From positions 248,001-312,000 of the forward strand of contig NZ_LNCI01000001.1 of the NCBI RefSeq assembly GCF_001509585.1: a stretch of 64,000 bases of DNA, in the 5' to 3' direction. Of the stretch, positions 52,303 to 62,410 are shown piece after piece. This DNA is from Tropicimonas marinistellae (lineage in GTDB: Bacteria > Pseudomonadota > Alphaproteobacteria > Rhodobacterales > Rhodobacteraceae). The notes beneath the pieces were generated by a model. It was not told where the DNA came from and ran no database searches. It saw only the letters and a program-made list of their open reading frames with translations. Position numbers and translations under genes: made by a program. The first letter of the stretch is position 1, and every line of letters starts with the position of its first letter.

Positions 52303-52572
52303 TCTTTCCCTTGCACGGTTTCCGGTTGTGGGGATTTGGTTGAACGCCCTTAACCCAAGCGGGCCAAGGATTGTCAAGCCTCCGGCGCACCGCTCCCGAA
52401 ACGCAAAGCCAGTATCCGCCAGCGGCGCACACCCGCAGTTTCCACCCAATGAGACGTGTCGCTGCACTGCGTCATTGTGCTGCCGCGTCACAATTGACGG
52501 GGTACTTTTCTGTCCATTACGCATGGCGAACGCTAATTTCTGAACAAGCCAGAGCCAGAATCGGGAAAAGCC

Positions 52573-54225
52573 ATGAGCGAAATCGAACGCGAAGCGATGG
52601 ATTGCGATGTCGTCATTGTCGGGGCGGGGCCCTCGGGATTGTCGGCAGCGATCCGCCTGAAGCAACTTGACCCGGATCTGAACGTCGTCGTTTTGGAGAA
52701 GGGCTCCGAGGTCGGGGCGCACATCCTCTCCGGCGCGGTGATGGACCCGGCGGGGCTGGATGCGCTCATTCCCGACTGGAAAGAACGCGGTGCGCCAATC
52801 ACCACCGCAGTCAAGCAGGACGAGTTCTTCGTTCTGGGCGAAGGCGGCGAGGTTCGCCTGCCGAACGCGATGATGCCGCCGCTGATGGACAATCATCACT
52901 GCTACATTGTCAGCCTCGGGAACGTGTGCCGCTGGATGGCCGAACAGGCCGAGGCGATGGGCGTGGAGATCTTCCCCGGCATGGCCTGTTCTGAACTGGT
53001 CTATGGCGAGAACGGAGAGGTGAAAGGCGTGGTTGCCGGCGAGTTCGGCAAGAATGCCGATGGCACGCCAGGGCCGGCCTATGAGCCCGGCATGATCCTG
53101 AACGGCAAGTACGTGTTCATCTCCGAAGGGGTGCGCGGGTCGCTCGCCAAGGAAGCTATCGCGAAATACGGGCTGGATGCCGATAGCGACGTGCCAAAGT
53201 TCGGCCTTGGCATGAAGGAGCTGTGGGAGATCGACCCGGCCAAGCATCGCGAAGGGACCGTCACGCACACGATGGGCTGGCCGCTTGGGTCAAACGCAGG
53301 TGGCGGATCGTTCATCTATCACATGGAGAACAACCAGGTCTGCGTCGGTTTCGTGGTCCATCTGAACTACGCCAACCCGCATCTGTTCCCCTACATGGAG
53401 TTCCAGCGGTTCAAGCATCATCCGATGGTGGCGGAGTTGCTGAAGGGCGGAAAGCGGGTGGCCTACGGTGCCCGCGCGATCTCCGAGGGCGGGTTCCAGT
53501 CGATTCCGCAAAGCGCGTTTCCAGGCGGTTTGCTGCTTGGCTGTTCGTCGGGGCTCATCAACGTGCCGCGGATCAAGGGGATCCACAATGCCATGCACTC
53601 AGGCAAAGCCGCGGCAGAGGCGGCTTTCGAGGGGCTTCAGGCCGGCCGCGAAGGCGATGTTCTCGCATCCTACGACGACGCCCTGCGCAGCGGGCCAGTC
53701 GGCAAGGACCTCAAGCCGGTCCGGAACGTCAAGCCACTCTGGTCGAAGTTCGGACTCGTTGGAGGGTTGGCCCTGGGCGGGTTGGACATGTGGCTCGGTT
53801 CGACCGTGGGCTGGAACCCGTTCGGCACGATGAAACACGGGAAAACGGATGCCGCGGCCACTGGCGAGGCGTCGAAGTTCGAACCGATCGCCTATCCGAA
53901 GCCAGACGGTGTCCTCTCCTTCGACCGGCTCACCAATGTCAGCTTCTCGTTCACCAATCACGAAGAGAGCCAACCCTGCCACCTGCGGTTAGCTGATCCG
54001 GCCGTGCCTGTGAAAACGAACCTGCCGAAATTCGCCGGGCCCTCCGCCCGCTATTGCCCGGCAGGTGTTTACGAATTCGTGGAGGAGGACGACAAGGCGC
54101 CGCGCTTTGTGATCAATTTTCAGAACTGCGTGCATTGCAAGACCTGCGATATCAAGGATCCCAGCCAAAACATCACCTGGACGGTCCCGCAGGGTGGCGA
54201 TGGGCCGAACTACCCGAACATGTGA
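52573..54225 (+). CDS. Electron transfer flavoprotein-ubiquinone oxidoreductase
   Basis: A 550-residue membrane-associated flavoprotein passing electrons from ETF (fatty-acid and amino-acid dehydrogenases) to ubiquinone. The FAD dinucleotide motif [18 protein letters not shown] opens the protein. [16 protein letters not shown] follows. The C-terminal [4Fe-4S] ferredoxin-like domain has CPAGVYEF and [16 protein letters not shown]. It fits functionally with the acyl-CoA dehydrogenase about 6 kb upstream. A TTGACG -35-like box occurs at 52494-52499. Confidence 0.95.
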   Translation: MSEIEREAMDCDVVIVGAGPSGLSAAIRLKQLDPDLNVVVLEKGSEVGAHILSGAVMDPAGLDALIPDWKERGAPITTAVKQDEFFVLGEGGEVRLPNAMMPPLMDNHHCYIVSLGNVCRWMAEQAEAMGVEIFPGMACSELVYGENGEVKGVVAGEFGKNADGTPGPAYEPGMILNGKYVFISEGVRGSLAKEAIAKYGLDADSDVPKFGLGMKELWEIDPAKHREGTVTHTMGWPLGSNAGGGSFIYHMENNQVCVGFVVHLNYANPHLFPYMEFQRFKHHPMVAELLKGGKRVAYGARAISEGGFQSIPQSAFPGGLLLGCSSGLINVPRIKGIHNAMHSGKAAAEAAFEGLQAGREGDVLASYDDALRSGPVGKDLKPVRNVKPLWSKFGLVGGLALGGLDMWLGSTVGWNPFGTMKHGKTDAAATGEASKFEPIAYPKPDGVLSFDRLTNVSFSFTNHEESQPCHLRLADPAVPVKTNLPKFAGPSARYCPAGVYEFVEEDDKAPRFVINFQNCVHCKTCDIKDPSQNITWTVPQGGDGPNYPNM

Positions 54226-54382
54226 GCGGCTGGCGGGCGCCTTTGCGGCGGGGAACAGGCATGCCTTCGCTCACGATGCCGTCAGGTGAGGGTCGTGCGG
54301 CGGCCGCAACGGCTGTGCCTGTATTGTTTCGGCCGCCTTGCAGCGCTACGCTCTGCCGCATCAATTGCAAACGAGGCTGCAC

Positions 54383-56098
54383 TTGCCCTTCATCCGACCG
54401 ATCTGCCTGTCCCTCGCCCTTGGCCTGACGCTTTCGCTCCCAGCGGGTGCTGACGAAGAGCCGCTGGGACGCGGCTTTGCCGGCGCCTACCTCGCAGCGC
54501 GCCACGCCAGTTTCCACAGCGATTTCCGCGCCGCTGCGGACTATTACACACAAGCGCTGGTGCGCGACCGGGACAACCCGGGCCTGCAGGAAAACGCGCT
54601 GATGGCGTTTATCGGCCTCGGAAAGCTGGATTCTGCCGTGACCGTGGCCCGCCAGATGCGCGAACTCGGAATCGGCAGCCAGATGGCCAACATGGCAGTC
54701 ATGGCGAACATGCTAGCCGATGGCGAGTACAAGGGCGTCGTTGACGGCGTTGCGAAGGACATGTCGGTTGGCCCGTTGGTCGACGGACTCGTCGTCGCCT
54801 GGTGCTTGCTCGGCGCCGGCGAAGTCGATGCCGCGATGGCTGCCTTCGACGCTGCTGCAGAGAACACGGGCATGTCCGCCTTCGCGCTGTACCACAAGGC
54901 TTTGGCCCTGGGGTTTGCCGGCGACTTCGAAGGCGCGGAGCGCATCTTCTCTGGTGACGGCGGCGCGCCCCTGCGTCTCACACGGCGCGGAGCGTTTGCT
55001 CACTCGCAAGTGCTCAGCCAGCTAGGCCAAAACGCAGCGGCACTTGAGCTTATCGAGGCCGGTTGGGGCAGCGACCTGGACAAGGGGCTTGAGGAACTCA
55101 AAACGCGCCTGGAGAACGGCGAGACTGTCCCCTACACGCAGATCGGGAGCGTTCAGGACGGTCTGTCCGAAGTGTTTTACACCGTCGCTGGTGCCCTGGA
55201 GGGTGAGGCAGCCGATAGCTACACGCTGCTCTACGCGCGTATCGCGGAGTATCTGCAGCCGGACCACGTGGACGCGATCCTGCTCACCGCCAACTTGCTG
55301 GAATCGCAAGAGCAATACGAGTTGGCGACGGAGGCGTACAACCGCGTTCCGCGCGACGACCCGGGTTTCCACGTGGCCGAGATCGGGCGCGCAGATGCAT
55401 TGCATTCCGCTGGCCGCAAGGAAGCGGCGATTGAGGTGCTCGAACAGCTTGCCGAAACTCACGGGACATTGCCCGTCGTGCAGATCACGCTTGGCGACGC
55501 ACTTCGTGGGGAGGAACGCTACGACGAAGCGAGCAAGGCCTACGACGCCGCAGTTGCGCTGTTCGAGGAGGATGAGCGCGGACAGTGGATCGTCTACTAT
55601 GCTCGCGGCATTACTCATGAGCGCGAGAAGCGGTGGGAGCAGGCAGAGGCCGATTTCCGCAAGGCGCTGGAGCTTAACCCCGGACAGCCGCAAGTCCTGA
55701 ATTACCTCGGCTATTCCTATGTCGAGATGCAGACCAACCTCGACGAGGCGTTGCAAATGATCGAGGAAGCCGTCGCCGCACAACCGGGGAGCGGCTACAT
55801 CACCGATTCCCTAGGTTGGGTGCTCTACCGGCTCGGTCGGTACGACGAGGCCGTCGTCGAACTGGAACGTGCGGCGGAGTTGATGGCCGTAGATCCGATC
55901 GTGAACGACCATCTGGGCGATGCCTATTGGGCTGTTGGGCGACGGATCGAGGCGGAGTTCCAGTGGCACCGGGCGCTCTCCTTTGATCCAGAGCCCGAAG
56001 AGGCCAAGCGTATCCGTCGCAAGCTCGAGGTCGGCCTGGACATCGTGCTGAAGGAAGAAGGCGCCGAGCCGCTCGCCGTAGCCAATGACGGCGGTTGA
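54383..56098 (+). CDS. Exported TPR-repeat protein
   Basis: A 571-residue periplasmic protein built mainly of tetratricopeptide repeats. Typical units are [20 protein letters not shown] near the N-terminus, [20 protein letters not shown] and [18 protein letters not shown] near the C-terminus. A Sec signal peptide ([15 protein letters not shown]) follows the TTG at 54383, which has GAGG six nucleotides upstream; a TTG at 54338 would put 15 extra residues before it. It overlaps ispE by 14 nt. TPR scaffolds of this type often assist envelope assembly, but its partner is unknown. Confidence 0.85.
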   Translation: MPFIRPICLSLALGLTLSLPAGADEEPLGRGFAGAYLAARHASFHSDFRAAADYYTQALVRDRDNPGLQENALMAFIGLGKLDSAVTVARQMRELGIGSQMANMAVMANMLADGEYKGVVDGVAKDMSVGPLVDGLVVAWCLLGAGEVDAAMAAFDAAAENTGMSAFALYHKALALGFAGDFEGAERIFSGDGGAPLRLTRRGAFAHSQVLSQLGQNAAALELIEAGWGSDLDKGLEELKTRLENGETVPYTQIGSVQDGLSEVFYTVAGALEGEAADSYTLLYARIAEYLQPDHVDAILLTANLLESQEQYELATEAYNRVPRDDPGFHVAEIGRADALHSAGRKEAAIEVLEQLAETHGTLPVVQITLGDALRGEERYDEASKAYDAAVALFEEDERGQWIVYYARGITHEREKRWEQAEADFRKALELNPGQPQVLNYLGYSYVEMQTNLDEALQMIEEAVAAQPGSGYITDSLGWVLYRLGRYDEAVVELERAAELMAVDPIVNDHLGDAYWAVGRRIEAEFQWHRALSFDPEPEEAKRIRRKLEVGLDIVLKEEGAEPLAVANDGG

Positions 56099-56921
56099 GG
56101 AATTTGCGCCGGCCAAAGTCAATCTGACACTGCATGTCACGGGCCGACGGGCCGATGGGTACCATCTGCTCGACAGCCTTGTGTCGTTCGCCGATGTCGG
56201 GGACCGGATCGTCGCGGCGGTCGCGCCGGAGCTGGGCCTGACGGTCACGGGGCGCCGCGCCGTGGGCGTGCCCACGGACGGGCGCAACCTTGTTTTGCAA
56301 GCTGCTGGCCTCATGAATGGGGTCACGGCGGCGCTGACGCTCGACAAACATCTTCCGGCCGCCTCTGGTATCGGCGGCGGCTCGGCAGATGCGGCGGCCA
56401 CTCTGCGTGCCCTTTCCCGACTCACCGGGGGCTACATGCCCTCGCCGGAGGCTGTCCTCGGGCTGGGTGCAGATGTTCCGGTTTGCCTGCATGGAAAGGC
56501 GGTACGCATGCAGGGCGTTGGTGAGCGGCTCTCGGACGTGACGCCGCTTCCGCCGCTTCCAGCCGTACTCGTCAACCCCGGTGTCGAAGTGGCAACGCCA
56601 GCGGTTTTTGCTGCGCTCGACAGCCGGGACAATGCCGCGATGCCGACTTTACCGGAGCATTTCTTCAACCCAGTCGAGACGTCTCGATGGATTGCGGCGC
56701 AACGCAACGATCTCGAATCCCCCGCGATTTCCGTCGCACCTGCCGTCGCATCCGTGCTCAACGCCTTGCGTGCACAGTCGGATTGCCTTCTGGCGCGTAT
56801 GTCCGGGTCAGGGGCGACCTGTTTCGGGCTCTTCCCAACGGGCACCGCCGCGCGCGCAGCCGCCGAGGTGATTTCAGCGGGTCAGCCGGAATGGTGGGTC
56901 GCCGCAACCACGCTTGGGTAG
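56085..56921 (+). CDS. ispE: 4-diphosphocytidyl-2-C-methyl-D-erythritol kinase
   Basis: A 278-residue GHMP kinase of the non-mevalonate isoprenoid pathway. [21 protein letters not shown] is the substrate region (read as residues 7-27), [16 protein letters not shown] the ATP loop and [16 protein letters not shown] the C-terminal GHMP motif. It overlaps the TPR gene by 14 nt. A polyprenyl diphosphate synthase that uses the pathway's product lies convergent next door. Confidence 0.95.
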   Translation: MTAVEEFAPAKVNLTLHVTGRRADGYHLLDSLVSFADVGDRIVAAVAPELGLTVTGRRAVGVPTDGRNLVLQAAGLMNGVTAALTLDKHLPAASGIGGGSADAAATLRALSRLTGGYMPSPEAVLGLGADVPVCLHGKAVRMQGVGERLSDVTPLPPLPAVLVNPGVEVATPAVFAALDSRDNAAMPTLPEHFFNPVETSRWIAAQRNDLESPAISVAPAVASVLNALRAQSDCLLARMSGSGATCFGLFPTGTAARAAAEVISAGQPEWWVAATTLG

Positions 56922-56978
56922 AAAAGAGGCATCATCGCCGGTCGCTGTGTGCCATCCGCGCGGGAGGCACAGGGCCTA

Positions 56979-57980
56979 TCAGTGCACCCGTGCCACCACG
57001 AAATCTGCCAAGTCCACAAGCATGTCGCGGATTTCGCCCTCGGGCAGTTCGTGGAGTGCCGATTTCGCCTTACTTGCCCAATCGAGCGCTTCGGCGCGGG
57101 TGTCATCCATGGCGTTGTGCCTGTCGAGCAAGGAGAGTGCCTCTTCCAGGTCGCCGTCTTCCTGACGCCCCTTCTCGATCACGCGTTCCCAGAATGCACG
57201 CTCTTCCGCGTCGGCCCTGGCGACGGCCTTGATCACCGGCAGCGTCAGCTTTCGTTCGCGGAAGTCGTCGCCGATATTCTTGCCTGTCGCCACGGTGTCG
57301 CCGCCGTAATCCAGAAGGTCGTCGACGATTTGGAAGCTGACGCCGAGCGCATCGCCATAGGCACGCAAGGCGGCGATCTTCGCTTCCTCCACCCCGGCCA
57401 CCACACCGCCAACTTCACAGGCGGCGGCAAAGAGCGCGGCTGTCTTGCCGCGGATTACTTGCAGATAGATCGCCTCGTCCGTCGAAAGATCCTGCGCCGC
57501 GGTCAGTTGGAGAACCTCGCCCTCCGCGATCGTCGCAGAGGCGTCAGACAGGATGTCCATCACCCGGAGGCTTTCGGTCTCGACCATCAGCTGGAAGGAC
57601 CGGGCGAAGAGGTAGTCGCCCACCAGAACCGACGACTTGTTGTCCCACAAAAGGTTGGCCGTCGGGCGTCCGCGCCGTTGCGCGCTTTCATCCACAACAT
57701 CGTCGTGCAGCAGCGTGGCGGTGTGGATGAACTCCACTGTCGCTGCGAGCTTCACGTGGTTTTCGCCGCTGTATCCGCACATCCGGGCCGCCGCCAGCGT
57801 CAGCATCGGGCGGAGCCGCTTGCCACCGGCCTCGACCAGATGCGCCGTTACCTCCGGTATGCGCGGCGCGTGTTCGGAGGCCATCCGGGTGCGGATGAGA
57901 TCGTTCACGCGGCCCATGTCATCGGCCAGAACCCGGGCCAGCCGGTCGTGCGGTTTCTCGGAAGCGTCGTCCAGGCTCAT
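56979..57980 (-). CDS. All-trans polyprenyl diphosphate synthase (octa/decaprenyl type)
   Basis: A 333-residue trans-prenyltransferase. The first aspartate-rich motif is LLHDDVVDE in a QRRGRPTAN context, the second DDLLDYGGD; VEAGGKRLRPML binds the allylic pyrophosphate. The residues preceding the first motif are small (IHTATLLHDD), consistent with a long-chain product such as the ubiquinone side chain, which UbiA would use. The ATG at 57980 is directly preceded by an in-frame GTG. Confidence 0.92.
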   Translation of the reverse strand: MSLDDASEKPHDRLARVLADDMGRVNDLIRTRMASEHAPRIPEVTAHLVEAGGKRLRPMLTLAAARMCGYSGENHVKLAATVEFIHTATLLHDDVVDESAQRRGRPTANLLWDNKSSVLVGDYLFARSFQLMVETESLRVMDILSDASATIAEGEVLQLTAAQDLSTDEAIYLQVIRGKTAALFAAACEVGGVVAGVEEAKIAALRAYGDALGVSFQIVDDLLDYGGDTVATGKNIGDDFRERKLTLPVIKAVARADAEERAFWERVIEKGRQEDGDLEEALSLLDRHNAMDDTRAEALDWASKAKSALHELPEGEIRDMLVDLADFVVARVH

Positions 57981-58036
57981 CACGCTCTCGTCACCCCATC
58001 TCGACAGCGCCGGAGGGGTTTGCTTAAGTCAATGCC

Positions 58037-58258
58037 ATGAAAGAGGTTTTGCGCACCAACGACCCGACGGTCATCGCTTTTGCGAAATCCCTCCTCGCTG
58101 GAGAGGATATAGACTGCTTCGAAATGGACGTCCATATGAGCGTCCTCGAAGGGTCGATCGGCGTTTTGCCGCGCCGGTTGATGGTGCGCGACGCGGATCT
58201 GTTCATGGCCCGTGCTGCACTGCGCGACAATGATCTGGATGTGACAGAGGACCGGTGA
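58037..58258 (+). CDS. DUF2007 domain protein
   Basis: A 73-residue soluble protein. KEVLRTNDPTVIAFAKSLL, DIDCFEMDVHMSVLEGS and RRLMVRDADLFMARAAL match the DUF2007 'putative signal transducing protein' domain, a small ferredoxin-like fold of unknown role. It ends 1 nt before the methyltransferase ATG, so the two are coupled. Confidence 0.82.
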   Translation: MKEVLRTNDPTVIAFAKSLLAGEDIDCFEMDVHMSVLEGSIGVLPRRLMVRDADLFMARAALRDNDLDVTEDR

Positions 58259-58259
58259 C

Positions 58260-59036
58260 ATGGATGCCGCACGCGGCGAGGCGCTTACCCGCGACGATTA
58301 CCTCGGTGGTCGCTTGTCGCTATGGCAGCCCGCGCGCGGTTACCGGGCCGGGATCGACCCGGTCCTGCTGGCAGCTGCATGCCCCGCCGCACCCGGACAA
58401 TCGGTGCTGGAGTTGGGCTGTGGGGTCGGTACGGCATCGCTTTGCCTGGCGACGCGCGTGCAGGAGCTGCGCGTGGTTGGATTGGAACGGCAGCCGGAGA
58501 TTGCCGACCTCGCACGACGCAACGCGGCGGAAACCGGATTGCCGTTACACGTCGAGACATGCGATCTCACGTCCATTCCGACGGAGATCCGCCAGCAGCG
58601 GTTCGATCACGTCATCGCGAACCCACCGTACTTCCAGCGCTGGCAGTCGCATGCCTCGCCGCATACCGCGCGCGAAGCGGCAATGGGCGAAGAGACGCCG
58701 CTCGATGTCTGGCTGGATGTTGCTGGCCGCCGACTGGCCCCGAAGGGCTGGCTCACGATGATCCATCGAGCCGACCGGCTCGACCAAATTCTCCGCGGCC
58801 TTTCCGGATTGGGTTCAATCCAGCTTCAACCCCTGTCTCCCAGACAGGGGCGGGATGCACGGCTGATTCTCCTGAGGGCGAGAAAGGGCGCGCGCGCGCC
58901 ATTGCGGCTCCATGCGCCGCTGGTTGTGCACGCTGGCGACCGGCATCTGCGCGACGGCGATGACTACACGCCGGAAATCTCATCCGTCCTACGCAACGGC
59001 AACGCGCTTCCTGGTTTCGGTGCGGCGGACATATAA
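58260..59036 (+). CDS. tRNA1(Val) adenine-N6 methyltransferase-like protein (TrmN6/YfiC family)
   Basis: A 258-residue SAM-dependent methyltransferase. The SAM motif VLELGCGVGTASLCLA and the adenine-methylating motif HVIANPPYF are clear. Its N-terminus (DDYLGGRLSLWQPARGYRAG) is typical of the YfiC group, which methylates A37 of tRNA1(Val) in E. coli. The target here may be another RNA. Co-translated with the DUF2007 gene. Confidence 0.87.
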   Translation: MDAARGEALTRDDYLGGRLSLWQPARGYRAGIDPVLLAAACPAAPGQSVLELGCGVGTASLCLATRVQELRVVGLERQPEIADLARRNAAETGLPLHVETCDLTSIPTEIRQQRFDHVIANPPYFQRWQSHASPHTAREAAMGEETPLDVWLDVAGRRLAPKGWLTMIHRADRLDQILRGLSGLGSIQLQPLSPRQGRDARLILLRARKGARAPLRLHAPLVVHAGDRHLRDGDDYTPEISSVLRNGNALPGFGAADI

Positions 59037-59162
59037 GCATTGTCGCCAAAGCTTCACAGGGGAGACGCAAAATAATTACCTTGGATGCGGGTTCAGCGTG
59101 ACAAGCGAAAAAAATCGTGGTCGACTTGAGTCGTGACCATAGCTTGAGAGGAGAGATCGACC

Positions 59163-59330
59163 ATGTCCGAGTCCGCCCGCGTTGTGGAACTTCGTAAGAA
59201 GCACGCTGCACTTTCGGCCCAGGTGGAACAAATTCAACAGGCTCCAGGCTCCGACGACCTCGAAATCGTAGAACTCAAGAAACAGAAGCTCCGAATCAAG
59301 GAAGAGATCACACGGCTGAGCGCTGTGTAA
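59163..59330 (+). CDS. YdcH/DUF465 small helical protein
   Basis: A 55-residue protein of the DUF465 family: two charged helices (RVVELRKKHAALSAQVEQIQ and EIVELKKQKLRIKEEITRL) separated by a short SDD turn. AGGAGAG lies upstream of the ATG. Its last 23 nt overlap the 3' end of the convergent EamA-family gene. A palindromic TGGTC/GACCA site near 59118-59139 precedes the ribosome site and may be an operator. Confidence 0.83.
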   Translation: MSESARVVELRKKHAALSAQVEQIQQAPGSDDLEIVELKKQKLRIKEEITRLSAV

Positions 59331-60201
59331 CCTTCTTGGGGGCGCGGCTTCCGGCCCAGGCGGCCAGCGCAGCGCCCCCTGTGATCAACGCCGCCGCCAG
59401 GGCAAGCCTTGGCGTCGGAGCGGCCAGACCGGCGAGTACCAGCGCCAGGGTGGACAACAAGGGCGCTGCATAGCTAGCCACACCCAAAAGCTGTATATCT
59501 CCCTGCTTCACCCCGATATCCCATACGTAGAATGCGAGGCCGACAGGGCCGAGGCCGAGAGCGACAATGCTCGCCCAGCCGGTGAGTGATTGCGGCAGAA
59601 CCGTTTCTTCCAACGTCAAATGCGCGACTGCCGAAAGTAATGCGGTTGCCAGGCAGAACACCGCGACCGTTTCCGTCGGCGCGTGTCCGAGGCGGCGCGA
59701 CAGCACGGAGTACCCTGACCAAAAGAAAGCGCAGAGCAGTGCCAGGCCGTATCCTGGCAGCGCAGATCCGCTGAAACCGGCCCCATCGCCCAGGATGATC
59801 AGCGCGGCACCGGCAAAGCCAAGCGCACCGCCCAGCAAGTGACCGGCCCGCAGGCGTTCGCCAGGCAAAAGTCCCGACATGAGCACAATCAGCAATGGCC
59901 AGAGATAAGCGATTAGCCCCGCTTGGGCGGGAGGGGCGAGGCGCAACGCGGAGAAATAGAAGAAATGATAGCCGAAAAGGCCCGCCGTGCCGAATGCGTA
60001 GACCTTCCAGCTGACGCCCCGCAAGCGGTGAAGTCCGCCGGAGGCGAGTGTCCAGACCACGCCGATTGCGCCGCCGATCAGGAAGCTCATCGCAGTCAGT
60101 TGCAACGGGGGCACGGGCGCGCTCCCGACGGTAAAGAGCGCCAACAGAGCCCAGAGCAGAACGGCAATGAAACCGATGGCGGTGGCGCGAGATCGTGTCA
60201 T
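59308..60201 (-). CDS. EamA/DMT-family transporter
   Basis: A 297-residue inner-membrane protein with ten predicted helices in two EamA repeats (for example WALLALFTVGSAPVPPLQL and FFWSGYSVLSRRLGHAP). Such transporters export or import amino acids, nucleosides or other metabolites. AAGGGGA lies upstream of the ATG at 60201, which is preferred over an in-frame start 63 nt earlier. It lies 31 nt downstream of the LysR gene, suggesting co-transcription. Confidence 0.87.
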   Translation of the reverse strand: MTRSRATAIGFIAVLLWALLALFTVGSAPVPPLQLTAMSFLIGGAIGVVWTLASGGLHRLRGVSWKVYAFGTAGLFGYHFFYFSALRLAPPAQAGLIAYLWPLLIVLMSGLLPGERLRAGHLLGGALGFAGAALIILGDGAGFSGSALPGYGLALLCAFFWSGYSVLSRRLGHAPTETVAVFCLATALLSAVAHLTLEETVLPQSLTGWASIVALGLGPVGLAFYVWDIGVKQGDIQLLGVASYAAPLLSTLALVLAGLAAPTPRLALAAALITGGAALAAWAGSRAPKKVTQRSAV

Positions 60202-60232
60202 GGGTCCCCTTTGCGTGAGGCGCCGTGTCAGG

Positions 60233-61180
60233 TCAAGCCGGTGGAAGCTGTCCGGCGTCGACAAATGTCCGGCCCTTTTCCAACTCAGCGTGGCCGCGCG
60301 ATTCCGATATCATCCAGTCCAGGAACGCAGCGATCTTCGGTTGTGTCTCCGCGCCACGGCGACAGAGAAACCGGTAGGCCGCGCTGGAACGCAGTGCGAG
60401 CGGGAATGGCGCCACGAGCCGGCCGGCCTTGATATCGTCCTCCGCGAGTGTGGCGCGGCCTAGCACAATGCCCAGTCCGGCCACGGCCGCATTGATCGCG
60501 TGGTCGGCCTGACCGAAGTGCGGGCCCGACGTGGGCGCCTTTCCAAGACCGGCCGCGCGAAACCAGGCCGCCCAATCCACCGGATGCCGCAGAAAGCCGA
60601 TGTCGTCCTGGTGCAATATCGGGAATTTCCGCAAGCACTCCATGCCCGTGACCTGTTCCGCGAGGGCGGGGCTCATCATCGGGGTTACCCAGTCCCGAAA
60701 AATCTCGCGCGAGAACAGTGCCGGGTCCACCACTTCGCCGAACCGAATGGCAGCATCGACCGGGTCGCGTTCCAGGTCGGCCAACTTCAGCGTCGCGACG
60801 AAGCGCAGCTCCAGGTCTGGGTGGGCTGCGGCGAAGTCGAAGAGGCGCGGCGCAAGCCACTTGGAGGTAAATGCCGGACCCGCGGTTATGTTGAGCGTTT
60901 GTGTCTCCTGAAGTCGCCGGGCCGACCGCCAGGCGCTGTTGAGCGCCGAAAAGCCGTCGCTCACTCCTGGCGCCAGCACACGCCCGGCTTCGGTGAGTTC
61001 TACCGCGCGGTTCAGGCGGCGGAATACCGGTTGGCCGAGGTGTTCCTCCAGAGACTTTATTTGGAAGGAAAGGGCTGCTGGCGTGACCCGCAATTCTTCC
61101 GCGGCCTTTGAAAATGACAGGTGCCTTGCTGCGGCTTCGAATGCACGCAAAGCGGTGAGAGGAGGAAGGCGGTTGCTCAT
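60233..61180 (-). CDS. LysR-family transcriptional regulator, GcvA-like
   Basis: A 315-residue LysR regulator. The HTH (about residues 5-65) reads LRAFEAAARHLSFSKAAEEL and SFQIKSLEEHLG, as in GcvA-type regulators. The effector-binding domain (about 90-300) includes ITAGPAFTSKWLAPRL. The ATG at 61180 is preferred over an in-frame TTG at 61189. It is divergent from a small protein gene and upstream of the EamA gene. Confidence 0.92.
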   Translation of the reverse strand: MSNRLPPLTALRAFEAAARHLSFSKAAEELRVTPAALSFQIKSLEEHLGQPVFRRLNRAVELTEAGRVLAPGVSDGFSALNSAWRSARRLQETQTLNITAGPAFTSKWLAPRLFDFAAAHPDLELRFVATLKLADLERDPVDAAIRFGEVVDPALFSREIFRDWVTPMMSPALAEQVTGMECLRKFPILHQDDIGFLRHPVDWAAWFRAAGLGKAPTSGPHFGQADHAINAAVAGLGIVLGRATLAEDDIKAGRLVAPFPLALRSSAAYRFLCRRGAETQPKIAAFLDWMISESRGHAELEKGRTFVDAGQLPPA

Positions 61181-61207
61181 ATCAATCAAGTAAAACTTAA
61201 CTGAAGG

Positions 61208-61233
61208 CTTGAGAAGTCTCGTTTGTCCTCAAG
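61208..61233. promoter_or_regulatory. Inverted repeat, candidate LysR-type operator
   Basis: CTTGAG (61208-61213) and CTCAAG (61228-61233) form an inverted repeat with a 14-bp spacer in the divergent gap between the LysR gene and the small protein gene. An AAGT/ACTT repeat lies just to the left (about 61188-61198). The geometry suits a LysR dimer site. Confidence 0.45.
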
Positions 61234-61295
61234 TTTGGTGATGCGCATAGTGGTTTCACATCAATTATGCTGAATCCAAGCCTTCGGAGCAAACA

Positions 61296-61445
61296 ATGTT
61301 CGAAGTCCCCACGAGCAATATCAACCGTTTGGCCATTCGCCGCGCCCATCGCGAACGCGCGGAGGTTTTCGCGCATATTTTTGGTGCGTTGCGTCGCCCT
61401 GTCTTCTACCTGCGGCGTCCTCGCAGCCGGACGGTCAGCGTGTGA
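61296..61445 (+). CDS. Arginine-rich miniprotein divergent from the LysR gene
   Basis: A 49-residue very basic protein (FEVPTSNINRLAIRRAHRER start, ending RRPRSRTVSV) with a GGAG box seven nucleotides before the ATG. It has a central hydrophobic patch (VFAHIFGALRRPVFYL), so it could be a membrane-associated or nucleic-acid-binding peptide. I do not recognise the family. Its position under the candidate LysR operator suggests regulation by that protein. Confidence 0.55.
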   Translation: MFEVPTSNINRLAIRRAHRERAEVFAHIFGALRRPVFYLRRPRSRTVSV

Positions 61446-61455
61446 ATCGGGCACG

Positions 61456-61485
61456 AAAAAACCCCCGCCGGAACGCCGGCGGGGG
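61456..61485 (-). terminator. Rho-independent terminator of phaB
   Basis: CCCCCGCCGG (61462-61471) pairs perfectly with CCGGCGGGGG (61476-61485) around AACG; reading the minus strand, the stem is followed by six T residues (61461-61456). It ends the phaA-phaB direction. Confidence 0.85.
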
Positions 61486-61509
61486 CTGCGTAGAGACGAC
61501 GTGCCTGAC

Positions 61510-62235
61510 CTAGACGAAGAATTGTCCACCATTGGCGGAAATCGTCGATCCGGTGATGAAACCGGCCTCTTCGGAAGCGAGGAAGACCACGCAGCGGGCG
61601 ATCTCTTCGGGTTCGCCGAGGCGGCCAACCGGGATCAGCGGAATGATCTTTTCGTTGAGGATCTTCTCGTCGATCGCCTTCACCATCTCGGTGCCGATGT
61701 ACCCCGGGCACACGGCGTTCACAGTGACGCCGAAGCGTGCGCCTTCCTGTGCCAGAGCCTTCGTGAAGCCCAGGTCGCCTGCCTTTGACGCCGAGTAGTT
61801 CGTCTGTCCGGCCTGACCCTTCTGGCCATTGATCGACGAGATGTTGACGATACGGCCCCACTTGCGCTCGCGCATGCCGGGGTAGACCGGGTGGGTCATG
61901 TTGAAGACGCCGTGCAGGTTGGTGTCGATCACGTCGTTCCACTGCTGCACGGTCATACGGTGGAACATGGCATCCCGGGTAATGCCAGCATTGTTGATCA
62001 GGATGTCGACCGGGCCGAGATCGGCCTCGACCTGCTTGATGCCGTTCTCGCAACCTTCGTAATCGGCCACGGACCATTTGTAGGTCTTGATCCCGGTCTC
62101 CGCGGAAAACTTGGCGGCTGCCTCCTCGTTCCCTCCGAAGTTCGCGGCGACTTCGTAACCGGCTTCTTTCAATCCCATCGAAATCGCGGCGCCGATGCCT
62201 CGGGTTCCTCCGGTGACGACTGCAACTCTTGCCAT
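61510..62235 (-). CDS. phaB: Acetoacetyl-CoA reductase
   Basis: A 241-residue SDR enzyme reducing acetoacetyl-CoA to (R)-3-hydroxybutyryl-CoA with NADPH for polyhydroxybutyrate. VAVVTGGTRGIGAA is the nucleotide motif, NNAGITRDAMFHRM and ISSINGQKGQAGQTNYSASK give the catalytic Ser-Tyr-Lys region. GGAGGAAAG precedes the ATG at 62235. A terminator separates it from phaA upstream, so it likely has its own promoter. Confidence 0.95.
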   Translation of the reverse strand: MARVAVVTGGTRGIGAAISMGLKEAGYEVAANFGGNEEAAAKFSAETGIKTYKWSVADYEGCENGIKQVEADLGPVDILINNAGITRDAMFHRMTVQQWNDVIDTNLHGVFNMTHPVYPGMRERKWGRIVNISSINGQKGQAGQTNYSASKAGDLGFTKALAQEGARFGVTVNAVCPGYIGTEMVKAIDEKILNEKIIPLIPVGRLGEPEEIARCVVFLASEEAGFITGSTISANGGQFFV

Positions 62236-62350
62236 GGCTTTCCTCCAGTCTGGCATAAATCTTCGGCAACTCTGTTAATCGACCTGCCGCCTCCCCAGCA
62301 ACAATCTTGCGTAGTCTACGTGTCGCATCAAGGGGCGGCGCCGTCGAAAC

Positions 62351-62383
62351 AGAAAGAAAAGGGGCGCCGGACGGGCGCCCCTT
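62351..62383 (-). terminator. Rho-independent terminator of phaA
   Basis: AAGGGGCGCC (62359-62368) pairs with GGCGCCCCTT (62374-62383) around a 5-nt loop; on the minus strand a T-rich tract (TTTTCTTTCT, 62360-62351) follows. It sits between phaA and phaB, so the two genes may be separate transcripts or partly read through. Confidence 0.8.
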
Positions 62384-62410
62384 GGTCCATATTCCTCCGG
62401 GGCCGAGGTG

